Source: Endozoicomonas numazuensis (GTDB lineage Bacteria > Pseudomonadota > Gammaproteobacteria > Pseudomonadales > Endozoicomonadaceae). From it: 64,000 bases of DNA. The notes beneath the pieces were generated by a model that ran no database searches, was not told where the DNA came from, and saw only the letters and a list, made by a program, of their open reading frames with translations. The DNA is taken from the NCBI RefSeq assembly GCF_000722635.1, contig NZ_JOKH01000001.1:937162-1001161 (forward strand), written 5' to 3'. Of the stretch, positions 1 to 9,521 are shown one piece after another (the first letter of the stretch is position 1; each line of letters opens with the position of its first letter). A program made the translations under genes and the position numbers.

Positions 1-1392
1 CTGAAAATAGATGCCTACTTCATTCAGCTGCTGCAGCCAGAGTTTACCCACCAGAATCATTAAGGCCCCGGAGACCATTGCAGCTAAAGCTCCTGCAGAC
101 GAAAAACCACGCCAAAACAAAGCCAGAAGCATCATGGGAGAAAAGGTTGCTGTGATGCCAGACATACCAAAAACAGCAAACCAGAAGATTGTATGCTCCG
201 GCAAGAATCGAGTGACAGTCACGGCTAACAGCAGCGCAACCAGAGCCAGCGCCCAGGTGATATTCCTGGAATGCTGTTTGGCTTCAGTGCCTGATAACTG
301 ATGCCTTTGATGAAAATACAGCCAGTCACAGGTAACACTGCTTGTAGCCTGCAAAAGGAGCGATGAAAAAGTAGACATAATTGCTGCCAGAATGGCAGCA
401 ATATAAAAGCCAACGATAAACATGGGGAAAAATGACTCCGTCATCATTGGCAGTACATTTTGACCACCGTTCCCCAGCACCTGCTGCGGATTTTGCTCTG
501 CTGAGGTATACAGAACCCTGCCTAGCAACCCGGCCAGCACAGCTGCAGAGTCAGCCAAAAGAGTATATAAAATAGCCACCCATCGACCATGACGAATGTC
601 TTTATGACTTTTGACGGCCAGAAACCGGGTAAAGATATGAGGTGTTCCTATAAACCCCAGACCTATGGCAATCATCCCAATCACTTCCAGTCCTTTTATA
701 ACCGGATCACCGGGACCAAGAGCCGTAAGCAGTGCAGGGTCAATACTTTCCACTGCCACCCACAACCCTTCTGGTAAGTTCATACTCCACCAGGCCGCCA
801 GCGGTAACAATAGAAGCGCCAGCATCATCATGACTCCCTGAACACTATCGGTCCAGGCCACAGCAAGAAATCCTCCAAAGGCACAGTAAAGAGTCACGAT
901 CAGAAAACCGGTTAACACGCCTGCGTAATAATTCCATCCAAGCGCATGCTCCAGCACAGCTCCTGTTGCATCAATTTCAGCAGCGGCATAAATAGTACAG
1001 AACACCACTAAAGCGGTAACAGAAACACACCGGATAATATCGGTGAATTTTGAAAACCTATGGAGTAAATAGTCTGTGGTCGTCAAAGCCTGACAACGTT
1101 CAGTGGCTTTATGAAAGGGCGATGCCATCAGAAACCAGGCAGTACCAACGCCTGCCAGCTCCCCCAACACCACCCAGAACGCACTGACACCGACAAGAGC
1201 CCCTAACCCGGTCAGCCCCAATAATAACCAGGCTGACTCACCGGTAGCCTGAGTTGAAAGGGCTGTTACCCAACACCCCAGACGTTTGCCACCCGTAAAA
1301 AAGTCATCCAGTCCATGTAAACGCTTTGATGCCAGATAGCCCAGTAGCCCTAAGCCCAGAAAGTACAAGACAATGACAATGTATTGACTCAT
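1..1392 (-). CDS. sodium:solute symporter (SSS family, PutP-like), 3' end cut off by the window
   Basis: The frame is open from an ATG at 1392 to the window edge, giving 464 codons of a polytopic membrane protein. The N-terminus reads MSQYIVIVLYFLGLGLLGYL and is followed by FFTGGKRLG and TGESAWLLLGLTG, typical of the first helices of the sodium/proline symporter family. The last visible part (FGPMMLLALFWRG, then GALAAMVSGA) matches the late helices of PutP-type carriers, so only a short C-terminus is missing. Family role: Na+-coupled uptake of a small solute across the inner membrane. It lies 20 bp downstream of a semialdehyde dehydrogenase gene in the same direction, so a beta-alanine- or amino-acid-type substrate is likely. 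The exact substrate cannot be read from the sequence. Confidence 0.85.
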   Translation of the reverse strand, partial: MSQYIVIVLYFLGLGLLGYLASKRLHGLDDFFTGGKRLGCWVTALSTQATGESAWLLLGLTGLGALVGVSAFWVVLGELAGVGTAWFLMASPFHKATERCQALTTTDYLLHRFSKFTDIIRCVSVTALVVFCTIYAAAEIDATGAVLEHALGWNYYAGVLTGFLIVTLYCAFGGFLAVAWTDSVQGVMMMLALLLLPLAAWWSMNLPEGLWVAVESIDPALLTALGPGDPVIKGLEVIGMIAIGLGFIGTPHIFTRFLAVKSHKDIRHGRWVAILYTLLADSAAVLAGLLGRVLYTSAEQNPQQVLGNGGQNVLPMMTESFFPMFIVGFYIAAILAAIMSTFSSLLLQATSSVTCDWLYFHQRHQLSGTEAKQHSRNITWALALVALLLAVTVTRFLPEHTIFWFAVFGMSGITATFSPMMLLALFWRGFSSAGALAAMVSGALMILVGKLWLQQLNEVGIYFQ

Positions 1393-1411
1393 GATCGAAG
1401 GCCCCTGCTGA

Positions 1412-2905
1412 CTACTTAACCTCAGGAATATTCAAATTCGCCTCTCGCTGCCCGGTCAGCTTCTCTGGCCAGCGGGCACTGACGGTTCTCATCCGGGTAA
1501 AGAAACGTACACCATCCGGGCCATGCATATGCAATGGCCCAAACAGGGATTGCTTGATACCACCAAAACAGTGCCAGGCCACAGGCACCGGAATCGGAAC
1601 ATTCACGCCTACCATACCGGTGTCTGCGTGCTCACAAAAATGTTGAGCCAACTTGCCAGAGCCGGTGAATATTGCGCTACCATTGCCGTATGGGTTTGCA
1701 GCTATGAGATCTAATGCATCCTGGTAAGAAGACACTCTGACAATACAGAGAACCGGCCCAAAGATTTCCTGCTGATATATTGCCATATCAGGCTCAACGG
1801 CATCGAACAGGCAGGGCGCAAGAAAATAACCTTTATCAAAAAAAGCTTCCCGTCCATCGACCAATAATTGGGCGCCTTCCTTAACGCCTGAATCCACCAG
1901 ACCCAACACTTTTTCCCGATGCTCCATAGTGATAAGAGGCCCCAGGTCAGGCTGTGTATCAAAAGCCCCTACTTTCAAGCTGCGAGCATGCTCGCTTAAT
2001 CTGTCAGCCAACTGATCTCCTACATCGTCGCCTACCGCGACAACCACAGAGATAGCCATACAGCGCTCTCCTGCACTTCCATAAGCAGCTCCAGCGATCT
2101 GCTCAGCCACCATATCCATATCAGCATCTGGCAGCACTACCGCGTGATTCTTGGCTCCCCCAAGAGCCTGAACCCTTTTACCGGCAGCAGAACCTCTTTC
2201 ATAAACATGCCTGGCCACCGGAGTCGACCCCACAAAACTGACAGCACCAATCCCCGGATGATCCAGAATCGCATTGACGCTGTCGGCTGAACCATGGACA
2301 AGATTGAAAACACCATCAGGCAGCCCTGCCTCCTGCAGTAACTTAGAAATTAACGCCGGGGCAGAGGGATCTTTCTCGGAAGGTTTCAGAATAAATGTAT
2401 TGCCACAGGCCAGGGCTATGGAAACCATCCATAGTGGAACCATCGCCGGAAAGTTGAAGGGGGTAATCCCTGCACAGACACCTACAGGTAACATCATCGA
2501 CCAGCAATCGATACTGCTGGAAGCATGATGGGAATGTTCACCTTTCAGTAACTGAGGAATACCACAGGCAAACTCCAGTACATCAATAGCTCTGCTCAGT
2601 TCGGCACTGGCATCTTCTCTGGTTTTACCATGCTCCTCTGATATCAACCCAGAGATCTCATTGCGATTTTTTTCCAGCAGTTCTCGAAACCTCATAAGAA
2701 CCCTGCTACGACTGACCGGTGGCGTTGCAGACCAGCCTGGCAGAGCGCTCTGTGCTGCCTTAACCGCCAGATCAATATCCTCCCTGGATGAGTCTGGTAT
2801 ACGACAACTTTCATCTTCAGTCGCCGGATTAAAGACTTTTATAACCCTTCCACTGACACTATCTCTACCCACTCCACCAATATAATTCTGACGACTGACT
2901 GACAT
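1412..2905 (-). CDS. mmsA: CoA-acylating methylmalonate/malonate-semialdehyde dehydrogenase
   Basis: Aldehyde dehydrogenase superfamily member of about 497 residues. It has the family-specific GGAKNHAVVLPDADMD stretch, the SFVGSTPVA nucleotide-binding segment and the catalytic-cysteine motif GERCMAIS. The family oxidises (methyl)malonate semialdehyde with NAD+ and CoA to propionyl- or acetyl-CoA. It sits between an omega-amino-acid transaminase and a sodium symporter on the same strand. That supports a beta-alanine (BauC-like) or valine catabolic role, and beta-alanine seems the better fit because no other valine genes are present. The chosen start is the ATG at 2905. An in-frame TTG at 2917 would add four residues and has an AGGAAG about 13 nt upstream, so the start is not settled. 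Confidence 0.9.
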   Translation of the reverse strand: MSVSRQNYIGGVGRDSVSGRVIKVFNPATEDESCRIPDSSREDIDLAVKAAQSALPGWSATPPVSRSRVLMRFRELLEKNRNEISGLISEEHGKTREDASAELSRAIDVLEFACGIPQLLKGEHSHHASSSIDCWSMMLPVGVCAGITPFNFPAMVPLWMVSIALACGNTFILKPSEKDPSAPALISKLLQEAGLPDGVFNLVHGSADSVNAILDHPGIGAVSFVGSTPVARHVYERGSAAGKRVQALGGAKNHAVVLPDADMDMVAEQIAGAAYGSAGERCMAISVVVAVGDDVGDQLADRLSEHARSLKVGAFDTQPDLGPLITMEHREKVLGLVDSGVKEGAQLLVDGREAFFDKGYFLAPCLFDAVEPDMAIYQQEIFGPVLCIVRVSSYQDALDLIAANPYGNGSAIFTGSGKLAQHFCEHADTGMVGVNVPIPVPVAWHCFGGIKQSLFGPLHMHGPDGVRFFTRMRTVSARWPEKLTGQREANLNIPEVK

Positions 2906-2960
2906 ACCGGAAACCAAGCTGGAAAATAAGCTTCCTAGTATAGACAGTGATTTCAGCTGG

Positions 2961-4292
2961 CTATTTCAACTTGCCCAGCTCATCCGATAAGACATTGATA
3001 ATGTAATCAATATCAGATGTTTCAATAATTAAAGGGGGGCAGAGTGCCAGTACTTCACCGTTGGCTCGGACTAAGACACCTTTTTCAAAACAGTTTCGAA
3101 ACAACTGCCAGGTTCTATACCCTGGCAGCTCGCCAGGCGCTGGCACTAATTCAATGCCTGCCAGCAGACCAAGGTTGCGAATATCCTTAACATGGGGTGA
3201 GCCTCTGAGGCTATGCACAGCCTGCTCCCAGTACGACTCAAGCTCTGAGGCCCGATAATAGAGTCCTTCTCTTTCAGCGATATCCATACAGGCCATTGCT
3301 GCGGCACAGGCTGCAGGATTCGCTGTAAAAGTATATCCGTGAAAGAAGTCCACCAGCGTGTCACTCTTTGACAAAAACACGTCATAAATTCCAGAGCGAA
3401 CAAAAACAGCGCCTAATGGAATCACACCATTCGCCAGAGACTTGGCCGTTGTAATGAAATCCGGAATCACACCAAATCGTTCAACACTGGAAAAGGGATG
3501 ACCCAGTCGCCCCAGCGCACAGATCACTTCGTCAACGATCAGAAGAATGTCATGCTCAGTACAAATTTCTCTCAATCTTTTCAGATACCCTTCAGGAGGC
3601 ACCAGCACTCCACCCGAGCAGCTTACCGGCTCAACAATAACCGCCGCGATGGTCTCTGCCGAGTATTTTTCAATCAGTTCCAGTAATTTTTCAGCCTGGG
3701 TATCATCCCGTTCCGGTTCTCCTTTAATAAAAGGGTTATCTCCTCTGGCAACGGGTAATCGATCGGTAAACTGCAGCTGATTGGGAAATAAACGACTATT
3801 ATTGGGTATACCACCCACCGAGATCGCTCCAAAGCCTGCTCCGTGATAACCCAACTCACGACCAATCAGTCTCACTTTTTCTGTTTTTCCGGATAACTGA
3901 TGATAAGCCAGCGCCATTTTCAGCGCGGTTTCTGCTGCTTCCGAACCCGAGTTAACATAAAAGACCTGACTGAAATCATCTGGCAGATAATTCAAAAGAC
4001 GACGTGACAACTTAAAGGGAAGTTCATGAGAAAGCTGATAGCTGGGCGCATAATCCAGCGTACACAACTGCTCATAAACAGCCTGGGCAATTTCCTTCCG
4101 ACCATGTCCCAGGCTGCAACACCACAACCCACTGACAGCATCCATAACGCGCTGGCCTTTATCTGACTTGAAGTAAAGTCCACTGGCTTCTCTGAGGAAA
4201 TGAGGAGCAGCCTTATAAAGACGATTGGTACTGAAGGGCATCCAGAAAGATTTTAACTCTTCTTCAGTCAGTCCACCGTTCGCTTTGCTCAT
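2961..4292 (-). CDS. class III omega-amino acid:pyruvate aminotransferase (BauA-like)
   Basis: PLP-dependent transaminase of 443 residues. The mid-protein GYHGAGFGAISVGGI, the aspartate-containing DEVICALGRLG and the Schiff-base lysine motif TTAKSLANGVIPLGA are all in place. The sequence RLIGRELGYHGAGFG resembles beta-alanine:pyruvate transaminases. The family moves the amino group of beta-alanine (or a similar omega-amino acid) to pyruvate, giving a semialdehyde that the downstream dehydrogenase would oxidise. The 55-bp gap to that gene suggests one transcript: transaminase, dehydrogenase, symporter. Substrate choice among beta-alanine, taurine, putrescine or other amines remains an inference from context. 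Confidence 0.88.
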   Translation of the reverse strand: MSKANGGLTEEELKSFWMPFSTNRLYKAAPHFLREASGLYFKSDKGQRVMDAVSGLWCCSLGHGRKEIAQAVYEQLCTLDYAPSYQLSHELPFKLSRRLLNYLPDDFSQVFYVNSGSEAAETALKMALAYHQLSGKTEKVRLIGRELGYHGAGFGAISVGGIPNNSRLFPNQLQFTDRLPVARGDNPFIKGEPERDDTQAEKLLELIEKYSAETIAAVIVEPVSCSGGVLVPPEGYLKRLREICTEHDILLIVDEVICALGRLGHPFSSVERFGVIPDFITTAKSLANGVIPLGAVFVRSGIYDVFLSKSDTLVDFFHGYTFTANPAACAAAMACMDIAEREGLYYRASELESYWEQAVHSLRGSPHVKDIRNLGLLAGIELVPAPGELPGYRTWQLFRNCFEKGVLVRANGEVLALCPPLIIETSDIDYIINVLSDELGKLK

Positions 4293-4525
4293 GGAGTCAC
4301 CACACAGGCTGTTCGTGAAGCCGTGAAGTATAGGCAGAAAAAACGCTACCCTCTCACTTCATGGCATGGTCAGCCGCCATGATCCAATTTCTCTCAAATA
4401 CCGTATACGATATAAAGGTTCAGAATAAAACTCAGGGCTCTCTTCACTATGAAAACCAAGCGCCATCAGGCACCGCATCCATTTCGCTATTTCGGGGGTG
4501 AGCTCGATGTCCAGCTCATGGCTTT

Positions 4526-5944
4526 ATGAGTCGAACACTGGTCTGGTTCAGAAGCGATCTCAGAGTAAGAGACAACCCGGCCCTTTTTCACTCGGCAGCA
4601 AAAAATGAGGTGGTTGCCGTCTATTGTCTGTGCCCGGATCAGTGGCTTGAGCACAATGACAGTCCTAACAAGCTCTGGTTCTGGATGCAGAACCTGAATC
4701 AATTAGAGCAGTCACTGAATAAGCTGGGCATTCCATTGGTCATTATTCAACCCGACCGCTTTGAAAACTGTGCAAAACAGCTTTTAGAGTTGGCTCAAAA
4801 TCTCAAGTGCGATGGAATAAGCTACAACAACGAACACGGTCTTAATGAGGAACACAGAGATCTTTGTGTTGAACAACTATTTAGAAAAAAAAATCTCGAA
4901 TGCCAGCGTTTCACTGATCAGACTCTGATTACTCCGGGTCAATTGCTGAATGGGAAGGGTGAATACTTCAAGGTTTTCACACCGTTCAGGAAGGCTTTAT
5001 ATCGAACCATTGAGCCCCATCAGATACAACCACTGCCGGTACCTGAGAAACAGAAATCTGTACTCCTCCCTGAGGTAGAAAAAGTAGATTATAAGGATCT
5101 GTTTTCACCTGCAGAGGCGATTTCGCAACGATGGCCGGCAGGCGAAGAAGAAGCAGGAGATCGCCTTAAAGCATTCATTGAACTCCACGCCATAGACTAT
5201 AAAAAGTTACGGGATTATCCGGCAATTGATGCGACCAGCACACTGTCCCCCTACCTCGTTTCAGGAGTAATATCCCTGCGGCAGTGCTTTTATGCTGCAC
5301 TCCAGGCTAATAACGGCGAGCTGGACTCAGGCAATGACGGTCTTCAATGCTGGATGAGCGAGTTAATCTGGCGAGAATTCTACAAACATATACTGCACGG
5401 TTTTCCCAGGCTCTCCAAAGGTCAGGCATTTATCACAGAGACCGAGCGGTTACCCTGGAGTCAAAATAACAAAACGTTCAATGCCTGGTGCAACGGTGAG
5501 ACGGGGTTTCCCCTGGTAGATGCAGCCATGAAACAACTGGTTAACACCGGCTGGATGCACAACCGCTTAAGAATGGTCACAGCCATGTTTCTGACCAAAA
5601 ATCTGATGATCGACTGGCGCCTTGGAGAAGCATTCTTCATGCAACATCTGATCGATGGTGATTTATCTGCTAATAACGGTGGCTGGCAATGGTCTGCCAG
5701 TACCGGAACCGACGCAGCCCCCTATTTCAGAATGTTTAACCCTGTCAGTCAATCTGAGAAATTCGACGCCAGCGGACAGTTTATCCGTCAATGGCTCCCT
5801 CAATTGAAAGAACAGGGAAACAAAGAGATTCATGCCCCCTGGCAATACGATATTCATGATATCGATTATCCAACACCGATTATCGATCACAAACTATCCA
5901 GAGAAAAAGTACTCTCTGCTTTCAAAGCTCTGAAGCAGCCCTGA
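4526..5944 (+). CDS. phrB: class I deoxyribodipyrimidine photolyase
   Basis: A 472-residue flavoprotein that repairs cyclobutane pyrimidine dimers with blue light. The N-terminal antenna domain starts MSRTLVWFRSDLRVRDNPAL. The C-terminal FAD-binding domain has LIWREFYKHIL, TGFPLVDAAMKQL, the MHNRLRMVTAMFLTKNL block and the family hallmark GGWQWSASTGTDAAPYFR followed by MFNP. Length is as expected. It is divergent from the transaminase gene, with a 233-bp gap between them that must hold both promoters. I see no strong Shine-Dalgarno at this ATG, but the family N-terminus aligns here. Confidence 0.96.
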   Translation: MSRTLVWFRSDLRVRDNPALFHSAAKNEVVAVYCLCPDQWLEHNDSPNKLWFWMQNLNQLEQSLNKLGIPLVIIQPDRFENCAKQLLELAQNLKCDGISYNNEHGLNEEHRDLCVEQLFRKKNLECQRFTDQTLITPGQLLNGKGEYFKVFTPFRKALYRTIEPHQIQPLPVPEKQKSVLLPEVEKVDYKDLFSPAEAISQRWPAGEEEAGDRLKAFIELHAIDYKKLRDYPAIDATSTLSPYLVSGVISLRQCFYAALQANNGELDSGNDGLQCWMSELIWREFYKHILHGFPRLSKGQAFITETERLPWSQNNKTFNAWCNGETGFPLVDAAMKQLVNTGWMHNRLRMVTAMFLTKNLMIDWRLGEAFFMQHLIDGDLSANNGGWQWSASTGTDAAPYFRMFNPVSQSEKFDASGQFIRQWLPQLKEQGNKEIHAPWQYDIHDIDYPTPIIDHKLSREKVLSAFKALKQP

Positions 5945-6011
5945 GCAAAGTTATACGGCTACGCTTAAAGCAGTTACATTGAAAATAGAGAAATAAAAAA
6001 GGAAGTGCCCA

Positions 6012-6986
6012 ATGGCTATTGTTTCTATTCCAGAACCTGAAAAAGACATCAAACTGGGTATCAGTGCCTGTCTTATGGGCCAGAAAGTTCGCTACGATGG
6101 TGGACATAAACGATCTTCATTCTGTATGAACACATTGAATCAGTACTTCCATTTTGAACCTGTTTGCCCGGAAGTCGCCATTGGGCTGGGGACTCCCCGA
6201 GAACCCATTCGTCTCGTGGGCGATATTAATCAAGTACGGGTTGTCGGTACGGACCATCCGGATAGAGACGTTACCGATCAATTAACAGATTATGGCAACC
6301 AGAAAGCCAATGAATTGACAGATATCAGCGGCTATATCCTGATGCAGAAATCGCCCAGCTGCGGTATGGAAAGGGTTAAGGTCTACCATAAAAATGGCAC
6401 ACCGTCAGGTGTCAGCTCGGCCGGTGCTTATGCCAAAGCACTCATGAAATCACAACCCCTACTGCCAGTAGAAGAAGAAGGTCGCCTTCATGATCCGGTT
6501 TTAAGAGAAAACTTCTTTACCCGGGTTTGTGCCTATCACCGGTGGCATAACGAAGTACTCAAAAACCCCAGCCATGCGACAGTGGTTAATTTCCACTCTA
6601 TTCACAAGTACATGATCATGGCCCATAACCCCAGTGACTATACCGCTCTGGGCAGGCTGGTTGCCGAAGGCGGCAAAATGGAGCTGGAATCTTTTCTGGA
6701 ACAATACTTCGAAGGGTTCATGAATACCCTGAAGAAACGAGCTAACCGCAAATCGCACACCAATACCATGCTACACATTCTTGGGTATGTTAAAAAGACG
6801 GTGGATACCCAGGAACGAAACCAGTTTCTCAAGTTGGTAGAAGAGTATCGCCAAGGCACCATACCGCTAGTAGTCCCCATGGCCATGTTACGGCACTTTA
6901 TTGAAAACCATGGTAATGAATACATTCAGGAACAGACTTATCTATATCCACATCCTGATCAGCTGGGGCTGAGGAATCAAATTTAA
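6012..6986 (+). CDS. DUF523 and DUF1722 domain protein (YbgA family)
   Basis: A 324-residue protein with an N-terminal DUF523 domain (residues about 10-155; KLGISACLMGQKVRYDGGHK, and CPEVAIGLGTPREPIRLV) and a C-terminal DUF1722/YbgA domain (from about 190; NFHSIHKYMIMAHNP). The cysteines in ISACLMG, CPEVA and SPSCG are conserved in the family and could bind metal. The biochemical role is not established. The gene often neighbours photolyase in gammaproteobacteria, as here (67 bp downstream of phrB, same strand), so co-transcription is likely. The start has an AAGGAAG six bases upstream of the ATG. Confidence 0.9.
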   Translation: MAIVSIPEPEKDIKLGISACLMGQKVRYDGGHKRSSFCMNTLNQYFHFEPVCPEVAIGLGTPREPIRLVGDINQVRVVGTDHPDRDVTDQLTDYGNQKANELTDISGYILMQKSPSCGMERVKVYHKNGTPSGVSSAGAYAKALMKSQPLLPVEEEGRLHDPVLRENFFTRVCAYHRWHNEVLKNPSHATVVNFHSIHKYMIMAHNPSDYTALGRLVAEGGKMELESFLEQYFEGFMNTLKKRANRKSHTNTMLHILGYVKKTVDTQERNQFLKLVEEYRQGTIPLVVPMAMLRHFIENHGNEYIQEQTYLYPHPDQLGLRNQI

Positions 6987-7059
6987 TACCTCAAACCTGA
7001 TGCAGTGGATAGAGCGTTTCTATTATAGATTTTCAGACAATCCGAACTGGCCAGGAGTT

Positions 7060-7215
7060 ATACCAATCAAACTTTCAAACCCCGTTATGAGCAAGCCATT
7101 TGAGTCCAATAGGCAATACCCACAGGGCATAAAGGCGGGGTGAGGAGTCATAGCCGTACAGAATATTGGACTCAAATGGCTGCACAGTAGGGGATTTTGA
7201 AAGTGCGATTGGTAT
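7060..7215. repeat. 156-bp foldback (palindromic) repeat, MITE-like
   Basis: The element starts ATACCAATC and ends GATTGGTAT. The outer arms 7060-7083 and 7190-7215 are inverted copies with a few mismatches. The inner arms 7095-7111 (GCCATTTGAGTCCAATA) and 7164-7180 are perfect 17-bp inverted copies. It carries no open reading frame. It lies between the YbgA-family gene and the terminator shared with lipA. Its nature as a transposon derivative is inferred from structure only. Confidence 0.7.
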
Positions 7216-7251
7216 TACATTCCAAAGCTACAGCTTCTGCCGCTTAAAAAT

Positions 7252-7290
7252 AAAACAGGCCACTGATTAGTTGTGGCCTGTTTTGTTTTT
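7252..7290. terminator. probable bidirectional rho-independent terminator
   Basis: A perfect 12-bp stem (AAAACAGGCCAC at 7252-7263 pairing with GTGGCCTGTTTT) closes on a 9-nt loop. It is followed by TTTTGTTTTT on the plus strand and has an A-rich flank that becomes a U-run on the minus strand. It separates the plus-strand YbgA-family gene from the minus-strand lipA. Confidence 0.85.
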
Positions 7291-7351
7291 GGATCAGGAT
7301 AATATTCTATATATGGCAATCATAAAGCACTTCTGCCATTAATAGTATGAC

Positions 7352-8434
7352 TTAACCCAAACCAACATTGTTCTTTTGCAGTACCTGCTCAGCACGGTAA
7401 CTGGAACGAACCAGAGCACCGGCCACGACTTCTACAAAGCCTCTTTCCAGGCCCCATTGACGATACTTCTCAAACTCTTCAGGTGTCACATACCGATCAA
7501 TAGGTAAATGGTTTTTAGTGGGCTGCAGGTACTGACCCAGTGTCAGAATATCGCAATTAATAGCCCTGAGATCATCCATAGTTTCGATAATCTCTTCTTC
7601 TGTTTCACCCAGGCCCAGCATCAAGCTGGTTTTGGTCAAAACATCAGGACGGTACTTTTTGGAGTGAGCCAGAACATCCAGAGTCTGCTCATAACTGGCG
7701 CGAGGGTCACGTACAGGATGTGTCAGTCGTCTAACGGTTTCTACATTCTGGGCAAAAACGGCAATACCACTGTCTACCACTGTTTCCACATCAGCCAGTA
7801 CACCGAGAAAGTCTGGCGTCAGTGCTTCAACATCGGTCTCCGGATTCACTTCTTTCACACGCTGAACCACTGCAGCATAATGACCGGCACCACCATCTTC
7901 CAGGTCATCCCGGTTAACAGAAGTCAGAACCAGGTATTTCAGGTTCATCAGTTTTACACTGTTAGCGGTATGGTCTGGCTCATCTTTGTCGAGCCAACCT
8001 TTAGGGTTGCCTGTATTTACTGCACAGAAGCGACAGGCTCGGGTGCAAACATCGCCCATCAACATTATGGTGGCCGTACCAGAGCTCCAGCATTCATTAA
8101 TGTTCGGACACATGGCTTCTTCACAAACGGTACTCAGTTTGTGTTCATGAACTGTGCCTTTAACCTCTTTGAACTTGCTGCCGTACTTGGGTTTGATTCT
8201 TAACCATTCAGGCTTACGCATAAATGGCTGAACGGTTTCATCAGAGCGGTTGCTGGCCTTAATGCCATTCTTGATGGCAGTAATGCCTTTTTCATTGACG
8301 AATTTTTCGCCGCTTTGAATATTAACAGCCGGAATCTGAACCGTGGGTATCAGGTCGCTATCGTTCATAGAGTCAGAGCCATGTTGGTCAGTATTACCGG
8401 CGTGTGCCGTTTGTGAATCAGGACTAATGGTCAT
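7352..8434 (-). CDS. lipA: lipoyl synthase
   Basis: Radical SAM enzyme that inserts two sulfurs into protein-bound octanoyl groups to form lipoyl cofactors. Both iron-sulfur clusters are visible: the auxiliary-cluster cysteines C104, C109 and C115 in [12 protein letters not shown], and the radical SAM cysteines C130, C134 and C137 in CTRACRFC. The C-terminal RSSYRAE carries the conserved serine. At 360 residues it is about 40 longer than E. coli LipA, because of a low-similarity N-terminal extension (residues 1-75). An internal start at M23 is possible. It is the last gene of the ybeD-lipB-lipA run, 38 bp after lipB. Confidence 0.97.
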   Translation of the reverse strand: MTISPDSQTAHAGNTDQHGSDSMNDSDLIPTVQIPAVNIQSGEKFVNEKGITAIKNGIKASNRSDETVQPFMRKPEWLRIKPKYGSKFKEVKGTVHEHKLSTVCEEAMCPNINECWSSGTATIMLMGDVCTRACRFCAVNTGNPKGWLDKDEPDHTANSVKLMNLKYLVLTSVNRDDLEDGGAGHYAAVVQRVKEVNPETDVEALTPDFLGVLADVETVVDSGIAVFAQNVETVRRLTHPVRDPRASYEQTLDVLAHSKKYRPDVLTKTSLMLGLGETEEEIIETMDDLRAINCDILTLGQYLQPTKNHLPIDRYVTPEEFEKYRQWGLERGFVEVVAGALVRSSYRAEQVLQKNNVGLG

Positions 8435-8472
8435 TCACCACCCTGTACTTGATCTGAAGACAAGCTTCCTAA

Positions 8473-9135
8473 TCAGGTTGCATGAACCTGATTAAAAAAT
8501 ACTTCGTCCTTTACCGTTTGAGCCTCATTATACCCAAGTTCCCCCATAAGGCACTCAAGTAAGCAATCACTCACTTCATCCCATTGCACAGGTTCATGAA
8601 AGTCCCTGAGCTGGGTTACCTGCAAGCCTTCATAGCCACAGGGATTGATACGGGCAAACGGTTCCAGATCCATATCAAGATTGAAACTCAGCCCATGATA
8701 ACTTTTCATCTGCCTGAACCTAAGCCCAAGAGCCGCAATTTTCGCACCTTCAATATAAACACCGGGCGCATCGGGTCTGGCACAAGCATTTATCCCATAA
8801 CCAGAGAGCACTTTGATGATGGCATTCTCAATGGCGGATACCACTTTTCTGGGCCCACTGCCTGAACGGCGCACATCCAGCAAAAGATACACCACAAGCT
8901 GTCCGGGTCCGTGGTAGGTTACCTGCCCTCCACGATCCACCTTTACTACCGGAATGTCACCGGGAGCCAGAACATGTTCCGGTTTACCTGCCTGACCCAG
9001 AGTAAAAACAGGATCGTGCTCGACAAACCAGAGCTCATCAACCGTCTGCTCATCCCTTTGTCCAGAGAATGCTTTCATGGCCTCAAAGACTGGTTCGTAG
9101 GGCTGCCTGCCCAGATAGCGAATATTCAGTTTCAT
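8473..9135 (-). CDS. lipB: octanoyl-[acyl carrier protein]:protein octanoyltransferase
   Basis: A 220-residue enzyme that transfers octanoyl from acyl carrier protein to lipoyl-domain lysines, the step before LipA. The motif [16 protein letters not shown] (residues 68-83), the lysine K132 in EGAKIAALG and the acyl-thioester cysteine C166 in NPCGYEG are all present. The gene is 16 bp downstream of ybeD, so the three genes are probably co-transcribed. Length is normal. Confidence 0.97.
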   Translation of the reverse strand: MKLNIRYLGRQPYEPVFEAMKAFSGQRDEQTVDELWFVEHDPVFTLGQAGKPEHVLAPGDIPVVKVDRGGQVTYHGPGQLVVYLLLDVRRSGSGPRKVVSAIENAIIKVLSGYGINACARPDAPGVYIEGAKIAALGLRFRQMKSYHGLSFNLDMDLEPFARINPCGYEGLQVTQLRDFHEPVQWDEVSDCLLECLMGELGYNEAQTVKDEVFFNQVHAT

Positions 9136-9151
9136 CGGAGCCTGTACCTCA

Positions 9152-9418
9152 TCAAAGTACCATCTGTACCCGACCGGTCGCTTTCAAGGCTTCGAAGATA
9201 GCTTTCAGCTGAGGCTCTCCGGTTGCAATAATAGTCACCATGACAGACGTGTATTTGCCAGTACGGCTCTCTTTCAGGCGGAAATTGCCATCATATTCCG
9301 GAGCATGCTGTTTGACGATAGCGCAAACAACTTCCTGAAAGTCCGGAGCGGCATTACCTACGATACGAATCTCATAGTCGCAGGGAAATTCAATTTTTGG
9401 CGCTTCTTGATCGGTCAT
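9152..9418 (-). CDS. ybeD: YbeD family protein (DUF493)
   Basis: Small 88-residue protein with the family pattern [13 protein letters not shown] near the N-terminus and [13 protein letters not shown] in the middle, and an alpha/beta ferredoxin-like (ACT-type) fold. The family is conserved between dacA and lipB in gammaproteobacteria, exactly its position here. Its function is uncertain. It may be a regulatory partner for lipoate synthesis. Confidence 0.93.
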   Translation of the reverse strand: MTDQEAPKIEFPCDYEIRIVGNAAPDFQEVVCAIVKQHAPEYDGNFRLKESRTGKYTSVMVTIIATGEPQLKAIFEALKATGRVQMVL

Positions 9419-9456
9419 TTATTTAAGCTCAAGGCTCTATACACTGACAATAAATG

Positions 9457-9492
9457 AAATACCTTCAGGCTCATTGAACCTGAAGGTATTTT
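9457..9492 (-). terminator. rho-independent terminator after the D,D-carboxypeptidase gene
   Basis: A perfect stem of AATACCTTCAGG with CCTGAAGGTATT and a 9-nt loop lies 30 bp downstream of the carboxypeptidase stop codon. On the minus strand it runs into ATTTCATTTATT. It would separate dacA from ybeD-lipB-lipA. Confidence 0.7.
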
Positions 9493-9521
9493 GTTTCACT
9501 CACAGGGTACTTTCTGACGTA

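Noticed and set aside
7508-8203. Open frame of about 231 codons on the plus strand
   Set aside because: It is antisense to lipA, a highly conserved gene. There is no ribosome site or domain.
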